6,558 nt of DNA from Candidatus Melainabacteria bacterium (lineage in GTDB: Bacteria > Cyanobacteriota > Vampirovibrionia > Vampirovibrionales > JAJTHC01). The notes below the pieces were generated by a model that was not told the DNA's origin, did not search any database, and saw only the letters and a list, made by a program, of their open reading frames with translations. Shown one piece after another: positions 1 through 4,979 of this stretch. The stretch lies in NCBI GenBank assembly GCA_026389055.1, contig JAPLIO010000062.1:1-6558 (forward strand), given 5' to 3'. Each line of letters starts with the position of its first letter. The stretch's first letter is position 1. Made by a program: the position numbers and the translations under genes.

Positions 1-1718
1 ATACGATAACTTAAAATATGCCATGAATTGAGGGTTTGCTTAATCCATTCAGGCACGGTACCAAGGTCTTCGCCAATAACCATACACTGGTGAACGTGGC
101 TTTCGATGGCTAAAATCGCCAGTAACGCTTCGGTTTGATAAGAAACATAAGCCCCCAGTTTGCCCGTTTCACCCGAAGGTATCCAAAACGCTTGGAATAG
201 GGCAAGGGCGTGGTCAATTCGCACAGCACCCGCATGCTTCATAATAGATTGAACCAACTGAATAAAGGGTTGAAACTGTTGTTCCACCAATACGGCGGGA
301 TGAATGGGGGGAAGCCCCCAATTTTGCCCCAGCTGGTTAAACGCATCAGGAGGGCAACCGACGCTGGCGGTGGTAACATAAGCAGATTGATTCGCCCAAA
401 CAGCGGCACTACCTAGGCTTTCACCCACGGCTAAATCTAAATACAAGCCAACAGGGAACGCTTTTTCTTGGCAATACTGGTGTAGGGCTTGCAATTGCGT
501 ATACGCTACCCATTGCCGATATTGATAAAATTGAATTTCAGTGGCTAATGTTTCGCTTAACTGGTCAACTTCGTGGCTATTGGGGTTTTTGAAGGCGTCT
601 TCCCACACACACCATCCCCAAGCTTCGGGGGTTTGTGTGGCAAAATGCTGGGCTAAAGCTTGGTATTGTGCCAACCGATATAACGGTTCGCCTTCGGTTT
701 GGCAATAGGCTAGAAAAGCGGTTGCTCTCGGTGTTTCTTTCGCTAGTTGATGGGTTTGGAAGACTTGAAAACAGTGTTTTAAGCCCTCGTTTTTGAGGGT
801 GCCTACGCCCACATAATCTACCAAAGATTCCGATTGTAAGCGATTAATTTCTTGCTGAACGGCTTCGGTTTGAAACCATGCTTGCACGGTAGCATCGGTA
901 AAATCAGGAATTTTTGGTAGGCTAATATATAAAGCGTTCAAAAACTGACGGCTCGAAGGGGAATAAGGGCTGAATTTCCCTAAATTATGCGGAAATAATT
1001 CGTGAATGGGGTTAATACCAATGGCACCCACTTGGTTTTCCGCCGCCCAGTGGAGCGTTTCTTCTAGGGCTTCAAAATCGCCAATGCCCCATGTTTTTTC
1101 GGTTTGCAGGCTATACAATTGCGTGGCAATGCCACAGGTGGTTGCCCCTTGGGGTTGTAGATTTGGGGGTAAATAGCAGGTGGAAGGGCTGGCTAGCACC
1201 AACACACTACCCAAAGAAACTTGGTCTTCCGTCTGAATTGCTAACTGATGATACCCCCACGGCACATGGAGCGTTTCGGGCAAGGTTACTTCCCAGTGAG
1301 TGGTGGCGTCCGTTACAGGCAACTGCCACTGCCCTGATTCTTGTTTGCCAGATTGGAGGAGGAGTTGCCAGTTGAGCGTTACGGTATTCGTGTTGGTTAC
1401 AATTTGGCTGGTTCGGTTAATGCGTAACGGTTGTGCATTGGCTGATTTTATCACCCAGTAGGCAGGTAGGGCTTTTTCTGCTTGTAGTTGTTGTTGGCTG
1501 GCTAGTAGCTGCTGCCACGCTTCGGGGGTTTGTGGGGGTGTTTTTAATTGCAGAATAAGGCTTATCATATGGGCTAGGGCTTGTGGGGGTGTTTGGCATT
1601 GGCTCCCGAAGGCATCGGTAAAGCCTGCTTGAACCCCTAGCAGGTTGGCTAGCAGATTCAGTGTTTTGGTTGGCAAGTGGGTTTCGGTTTCTAGGGTTAG
1701 GGTTTGTGTCGTGGTCAT
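1..1718 (-). CDS. malQ: 4-alpha-glucanotransferase (amylomaltase), 3' end outside window
   Basis: MalQ is a cytoplasmic glycoside hydrolase family 77 enzyme that moves alpha-1,4-glucan segments between maltodextrins in glycogen and maltose metabolism. The frame is open for 572 codons from the ATG at 1718 to the window edge. Visible motifs: WGIGDF (residues 210-215), a region-I-like DLAVG (D428), SVGCPPD followed by GQNWGLPP, VRIDH with probable nucleophile D502, and VIGEDLGTVP with probable acid/base E550. The D502-E550 spacing of 48 residues equals that of E. coli MalQ as I recall it (D448, E496), so this is the long E. coli-type form with about 54 extra residues upstream. The third catalytic Asp and the C-terminus (roughly 170 residues) lie off the window. 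No clear ribosome binding site precedes the ATG. It follows the SDR gene by 66 bp and may be co-transcribed with it. The N-terminal 200 residues are rich in Gln and Thr and poorly conserved. The residue before D428 is Leu where E. coli has Arg. The family call is very secure. Confidence 0.95.
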   Translation of the reverse strand, partial: MTTTQTLTLETETHLPTKTLNLLANLLGVQAGFTDAFGSQCQTPPQALAHMISLILQLKTPPQTPEAWQQLLASQQQLQAEKALPAYWVIKSANAQPLRINRTSQIVTNTNTVTLNWQLLLQSGKQESGQWQLPVTDATTHWEVTLPETLHVPWGYHQLAIQTEDQVSLGSVLVLASPSTCYLPPNLQPQGATTCGIATQLYSLQTEKTWGIGDFEALEETLHWAAENQVGAIGINPIHELFPHNLGKFSPYSPSSRQFLNALYISLPKIPDFTDATVQAWFQTEAVQQEINRLQSESLVDYVGVGTLKNEGLKHCFQVFQTHQLAKETPRATAFLAYCQTEGEPLYRLAQYQALAQHFATQTPEAWGWCVWEDAFKNPNSHEVDQLSETLATEIQFYQYRQWVAYTQLQALHQYCQEKAFPVGLYLDLAVGESLGSAAVWANQSAYVTTASVGCPPDAFNQLGQNWGLPPIHPAVLVEQQFQPFIQLVQSIMKHAGAVRIDHALALFQAFWIPSGETGKLGAYVSYQTEALLAILAIESHVHQCMVIGEDLGTVPEWIKQTLNSWHILSYR

Positions 1719-1784
1719 GGTAGTTAGGCATTCTATCTGTTTTTGGAGCGTGGATGGTAACGAACTGATGAAGTAACAGAAAAC

Positions 1785-2846
1785 CTAAATGTGGTAACCT
1801 GTTTTTCGATAATGGTCTACTTGCAACTTCATGCTTTCTAACGTCAATGCCAAGCCTTCTTCTAAGGAAACGGTCGATTCCCACCCTAAAAGCGTTTTCG
1901 CCTTCGTCGCATCCGCTTGCAATAAAAATACTTCACTAGCTTCAGGCCGAATTCTTTCCTGCGAAAGCTCCAATACAGGAAATAGCGGACGACCTTCTAA
2001 TTCTAACAATATCTTCAATACGTCTCGCATAGAAACGGCTCTGCCACTACCAATGTTCAGCACTTGCCCATTAGTTTTTTTTGAAGCCCCAATGGCTAAA
2101 AAGCCTGCCACCGTATCGGTTACAAAGTTCAAATCTCGCACCGTATCCAACGTACCCACTTGAATGTTTGGTTGGGTTAGCAGTTGGCTAATAACAGTAG
2201 GAATAAACGCTCTGGCAGATTGCCGAGGTCCATAAGTGTTGAAAGGGCGAATAATGGCTACAGGCGAACCAAAACTGCGGAAGTAGCTTTCAACCAAGGC
2301 ATCTGCCCCAATTTTTGAAGCCGAATAGGGCGATTGCCCCTGCAGTGGATGTGCTTCGGTAATGGGCGTAAATTTCGCCGTTCCGTAAGTTTCAGAGGTA
2401 GACGTATGAACTATTTTAGGCGTTTCTAACAAGCGTCCCATTTCCAACACATTTAAGGTGCCTTGAATATTCACATTCACATAATGTTGCGGTGCCACAT
2501 AAGAATAAGGAATCCCAATCAACGCTGCTAAATGGAACACCACATCCGACCCTTTTAACAGAGTTCGCACGCAAGAAGCATCGGTAATATCACCTGAAAC
2601 CACCTGCACATGGGCGAGTGTTTCAGTGGGCAAATGCTCTAAATGCCCCCAAAGGCTACCACTATTATACCGAACCAACGCTTTAACCGTTGCCCCAAGC
2701 CGTACCAGTGCTTCAACTAGGTGGCTACCAATAAACCCGCCTGCACCTGTAACTACAACCGTTTTACCTTTGTAAAAACCATCCCATTCATGGGGGAAGG
2801 GTCTCAATAAATCCGCAGGGGTGGGGGGCATAACCATCATCATCAT
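1785..2846 (-). CDS. LegB-type NAD-dependent sugar-nucleotide 4,6-dehydratase (extended SDR)
   Basis: A 353-residue extended short-chain dehydrogenase/reductase. The N-terminal Rossmann motif TGAGGFIG (33-40) gives the NAD-binding GxxGxxG. It is followed by HLAA (105-108), TSTSETYG (148-155, with dehydratase-type S151/E152), the catalytic YSASK (Y174, K178) and RPFNTYGPRQS (200-210). The phrases AALIGIPYSY, HPLQGQSPYSASKIGAD and PFNTYGPRQSARA closely match LegB, the GDP-GlcNAc 4,6-dehydratase of legionaminic acid synthesis. This supports a 4,6-dehydratase on a nucleotide sugar rather than a C4 epimerase, but the substrate is inferred. None of the usual partners (aminotransferase, NeuB-like synthase, CMP transferase) is in the window. 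The start has four consecutive ATG codons (2846, 2843, 2840, 2837) and another at 2831. An AGGA at 2862-2859 lies 12 nt before the first ATG, which is long but favours 2846. About 25 residues precede the Rossmann strand, slightly longer than usual. It leads a probable two-gene unit with malQ. Confidence 0.9.
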   Translation of the reverse strand: MMMMVMPPTPADLLRPFPHEWDGFYKGKTVVVTGAGGFIGSHLVEALVRLGATVKALVRYNSGSLWGHLEHLPTETLAHVQVVSGDITDASCVRTLLKGSDVVFHLAALIGIPYSYVAPQHYVNVNIQGTLNVLEMGRLLETPKIVHTSTSETYGTAKFTPITEAHPLQGQSPYSASKIGADALVESYFRSFGSPVAIIRPFNTYGPRQSARAFIPTVISQLLTQPNIQVGTLDTVRDLNFVTDTVAGFLAIGASKKTNGQVLNIGSGRAVSMRDVLKILLELEGRPLFPVLELSQERIRPEASEVFLLQADATKAKTLLGWESTVSLEEGLALTLESMKLQVDHYRKTGYHI

Positions 2847-2903
2847 TGGGCGATATAATCCTAAGAAAGTCTAACAAAACAGGGCTACAGAGCTATTTTA
2901 CCT

Positions 2904-2909
2904 TATAAT
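2904..2909 (+). promoter_or_regulatory. Possible -10 box upstream of cysE
   Basis: A perfect TATAAT lies 55 bp before the cysE start in the divergent intergenic region. No good -35 hexamer is present at 16-18 bp spacing, so this is only a candidate. The minus-strand SDR gene must also be transcribed from this 112-118 bp interval. A second TATAAT at 2854-2859 also lacks a -35 partner, and I could not pick a convincing minus-strand promoter. Confidence 0.3.
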
Positions 2910-2950
2910 AGGTGTAACGGCGTGCTTTTTTCGTTGAAAACCGCCCTAAT

Positions 2951-2956
2951 GGAGGG
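2951..2956 (+). promoter_or_regulatory. Ribosome binding site of cysE
   Basis: GGAGGG is the only strong Shine-Dalgarno sequence seen in the window. It lies 2 nt before the ATG at 2959 and 8 nt before the in-frame ATG at 2965. The second spacing is close to ideal and the first is too tight, so this site decides the start in favour of 2965. Confidence 0.75.
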
Positions 2957-2964
2957 ATATGCTC

Positions 2965-3510
2965 ATGCGAAACTGGCTTAGCCAACGCAATAAAGAAATT
3001 AATCACATTTTAGCTAATGATCCTGCCATGCACTCTGGGTGGGAAGTGGTACTTTGTTCGGCGGGCTTTCAGGCATTAGTCGGGCATCGATTGGCTCATT
3101 ATTTTTGGCAACAACGGCTTCCTTTAGTGGCTAGACTAACTGCTCATTGGGTTCGCTTTTTAACAGGCGTTGAAATTCATCCTGCCGCCATTATTGGCGA
3201 CTATTGCATGATAGACCACGGTATGGGTGTTGTAATTGGTGAAACCGCCGTACTGGGCGATTATGTTACGCTGTTTCATGGTGTTACTTTGGGCGGAACG
3301 GGCACTGAAAAGGGCATCAAACGCCACCCTACCGTGGGGAATCATGTTGTTATTGGCACAGGAGCAACGGTACTAGGCAACATTGTGTTGGGCGAAGGGT
3401 GTAAAATTGGGGCAGGTGCCGTGGTGCTAAAATCTGTTGCTCCGCATACCACTGCTGTAGGAGTTCCTGCATCTATACTAGGTACTACCACCATATTTAC
3501 CGATTCTTAA
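2965..3510 (+). CDS. cysE: Serine O-acetyltransferase
   Basis: CysE transfers acetyl from acetyl-CoA to L-serine, giving O-acetylserine for cysteine synthesis in the cytoplasm. The product is 181 residues from the ATG at 2965 (183 from 2959), the short form lacking most of the N-terminal helical domain of E. coli CysE. Numbered from 2959, it shows NDPAMHSGWEV with D21, matching the serine-binding Asp of the family. Left-handed beta-helix hexapeptide repeats follow, with IDHGMGVVIGETA (D86/H87, the catalytic Asp-His), FHGVTLGGTG (105-114), KRHPTVG (H123, second active-site His), and GAGAVVLKSVAPHTTAVGVPA near the C-terminus. All expected active-site residues are present. The tail after AVGVPA is short. 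The ORF ends 57 bp before the hydrolase gene on the same strand, so the two may be co-transcribed. It is divergent from the SDR gene. A related hexapeptide acetyltransferase is the only alternative and is unlikely. Confidence 0.95.
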   Translation: MRNWLSQRNKEINHILANDPAMHSGWEVVLCSAGFQALVGHRLAHYFWQQRLPLVARLTAHWVRFLTGVEIHPAAIIGDYCMIDHGMGVVIGETAVLGDYVTLFHGVTLGGTGTEKGIKRHPTVGNHVVIGTGATVLGNIVLGEGCKIGAGAVVLKSVAPHTTAVGVPASILGTTTIFTDS

Positions 3511-3567
3511 AATAGTTGCTTTAGCTGCTTTTGCTTTTATTTATCACCCTAGAAAAGATACGTTACA

Positions 3568-4698
3568 ATGAAATTACTCCGATTGCTTCAACAAAAGCCG
3601 CTTCAGCCTTCTACCTTTTCTGAAGACTTAAAACCTTATATTCTTCATGCCGATGATGGTGGACACTTGGGCGTAGGCTATGTGCTAACCCATGCTTCGC
3701 CCCAACAAGGGTTGAATGCTATTTTTACCAATATGGAAAGTCAACTTCGGCAGTGGCATGCAGAAGGTAAAACGGGACAGGTGCTACTTTACGTTCATGG
3801 TGGGCTTAGAAAAGAAGCTTTTTCGTTGGATTTTGCCCAAAAACAGTTGGATTATTGCCTAAGCAGAGCAATTTATCCTGTATTTTTAACATGGCATACA
3901 GGTACAACGGAAACACTTGGCATCTTGGGCAAAGAATTACTCAAAAAGCAGTTAGCGGTTTCAAGCTTGCTGAAGACCCCTATGGCTGTTCCCCATTGGG
4001 GCTGGCAACGTATGAAGCAAAACGCCCAAGCCCTTAGCCGTGAAAAAACGGGGGCATTATATCAATTTTTAACCAAATTAAATACGCTAAAAACTATGTT
4101 TTCACAGGAAGTACCCTTGCATTTTGTGGGGCATAGTGCGGGTAGTATTGTCATTGGGCATGCCTTGCCTTATTGGTGTGGTACGTTAAATAATTCGTTA
4201 GAACAAGTTTCATTGCTAGGGGCAGCCATTACTTGTGAAGCCTTTGAAGAGCTTTACGGCCCTGCGTTATGCAACCAAAATTTGAAACAACTGCAGCTAG
4301 TTAATTTATCTGCCGCTTCTGAACTGAAGGAAATGGCGTGGCATGGCTTACCTCATCCTTCCTTGTTGTATGGGGTTTCTTATTTGTTTGACCCCGAAAC
4401 ACCACCAGGGCTAATGCACTTCATCCAACCTACCAAGCTAGCCAAAAATGCGAGTGCATTGTTGGGCATGCATCATCATATTGCAACCTCTTACGGGGAA
4501 CAGTTGGAGCAGTTGCAGGAAAAATGGCAGCTAACCCCGAATCAACTAGAAATTTTGTGGGTAGATAGGCAAGATGAGCTATTCCAGCAGGCAGAACCTG
4601 TTACGGCGTTAGAAAGTAACCATGCCGTGTTGGATAGGCAGTTGTTTGGCTATGTGGTTGAAAAAAGCAGACAACCTTCAGCACACGTAGACGATTAA
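3568..4698 (+). CDS. Alpha/beta-hydrolase-fold protein with HGGL and GHSAG motifs, function unknown
   Basis: A 376-residue protein with no signal peptide or membrane segment, so probably cytoplasmic. A hydrophobic strand leads into VLLYVHGGL (72-80), a typical oxyanion-hole region. PVFLTWHTG (104-112) fits the next beta-strand. LHFVGHSAGSIVIGHAL (184-200) is a nucleophile elbow with probable catalytic S190. SNHAVLD (350-356) near the C-terminus could supply the catalytic His (H352). The acid residue is not clear; D265 is one candidate. The stretch between 112 and 180 looks helical and may be a lid or insert. These features resemble hypothetical bacterial proteins with a YxHGGL motif that databases name only as alpha/beta hydrolase. 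I do not recognise a substrate. It lies 57 bp after cysE, with no strong ribosome binding site before the ATG, and faces the DUF3352-like gene. The stop at 4698 is followed by a structured intergenic region. The fold call is fairly secure; the enzymatic role is open. Confidence 0.8.
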   Translation: MKLLRLLQQKPLQPSTFSEDLKPYILHADDGGHLGVGYVLTHASPQQGLNAIFTNMESQLRQWHAEGKTGQVLLYVHGGLRKEAFSLDFAQKQLDYCLSRAIYPVFLTWHTGTTETLGILGKELLKKQLAVSSLLKTPMAVPHWGWQRMKQNAQALSREKTGALYQFLTKLNTLKTMFSQEVPLHFVGHSAGSIVIGHALPYWCGTLNNSLEQVSLLGAAITCEAFEELYGPALCNQNLKQLQLVNLSAASELKEMAWHGLPHPSLLYGVSYLFDPETPPGLMHFIQPTKLAKNASALLGMHHHIATSYGEQLEQLQEKWQLTPNQLEILWVDRQDELFQQAEPVTALESNHAVLDRQLFGYVVEKSRQPSAHVDD

Positions 4699-4748
4699 AT
4701 AACGTATTCTCTCATCGATTGTCGCTCCTTGCTTTAGCTGGTTGGTTT

Positions 4749-4780
4749 GTCGGGGGACTGCTGTTTGGCAGCCCCCCGAC
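4749..4780. repeat. GC-rich inverted repeat / hairpin
   Basis: GTCGGGGG (4749-4756) pairs exactly with CCCCCGAC (4773-4780), extended by T4748-A4781. Inside, after one A/C mismatch, CTGC pairs with GCAG around a 6-nt loop. It lies about 50 bp after the hydrolase stop. No T-run follows on the plus strand, so a simple intrinsic terminator is unlikely. It could be an mRNA 3'-end stabiliser or a dispersed repeat of the REP type. Confidence 0.7.
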
Positions 4781-4795
4781 ACCCCCCACAAACTC

Positions 4796-4809
4796 AGGGG
4801 CAAGCCCCT
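4796..4809. repeat. Short inverted repeat
   Basis: AGGGGC and GCCCCT flank two A residues, giving a stem of five pairs with a CAAG loop. It lies between the larger hairpin and the C-run cluster and is probably part of the same structured intergenic block. Confidence 0.5.
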
Positions 4810-4820
4810 ACCCAACCCCC

Positions 4821-4874
4821 AAAAAGCCACCCCCCTATACCACTACGGGTATGGACGGGGGGATGTTCTTTTTT
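4821..4874. terminator. Probable bidirectional intrinsic terminator between convergent genes
   Basis: C6 (4830-4835) can pair with G6 (4857-4862), and inside it ATACC (4837-4841) pairs with GGTAT (4848-4852) around a 6-nt loop. An unpaired T and GGAC separate the two stems. On the plus strand a T6 tract (4869-4874) begins six bases after the stem. On the minus strand the A5 at 4821-4825 gives a T5 tract four bases after the stem. The position, between the ends of two convergent genes, is where a shared terminator is expected. The asymmetric internal loop and the small gaps before the T-tracts weaken the call. Confidence 0.55.
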
Positions 4875-4964
4875 CCCTTTTTGTGGACGGAACGCATCGA
4901 CAGCTGCAGAGCAAATGCGATGGTCGTTCCTACTGGTTGCGTACGACGTTTAATCATTTAATTC

Positions 4965-4979
4965 GTAACAGGCTGTTAC
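4965..4979. repeat. Near-perfect palindrome at the stop codon of the DUF3352-like gene
   Basis: GTAACAG (4965-4971) and CTGTTAC (4973-4979) are exact inverted repeats around a single G, and the right arm contains the TAA stop of the minus-strand gene (4978-4976). As RNA only about five pairs could form around a 5-nt loop, with no T-tract after it. It could be a chance palindrome or a protein-binding site. Confidence 0.45.

Noticed and set aside
210..1375. Plus-strand ORFs of 68 and 94 codons
   Set aside because: Both lie wholly antisense to malQ, whose frame is unbroken and motif-supported.
1719..1784. Promoter or terminator between the SDR gene and malQ
   Set aside because: I see direct repeats of GTTAC but no stem with a T-tract and no paired -10/-35 boxes, so nothing argues against read-through.
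1417..1884. 155-residue minus-strand ORF spanning the SDR/malQ junction
   Set aside because: It is out of frame with malQ, which carries clear GH77 motifs through the same DNA, and overlaps the end of the SDR gene. Its Pro/Asn/Thr-rich product is typical of a shadow frame.
1..4698. A single functional cluster linking MalQ, the LegB-type enzyme, CysE and the hydrolase
   Set aside because: The genes form two divergent pairs from unrelated pathways, and nothing in the sequence ties them into one system.
4749..4862. CRISPR array or insertion-sequence end
   Set aside because: There are no regularly spaced direct repeats, no transposase and no target-site duplication; only nested inverted repeats and homopolymer runs are present.
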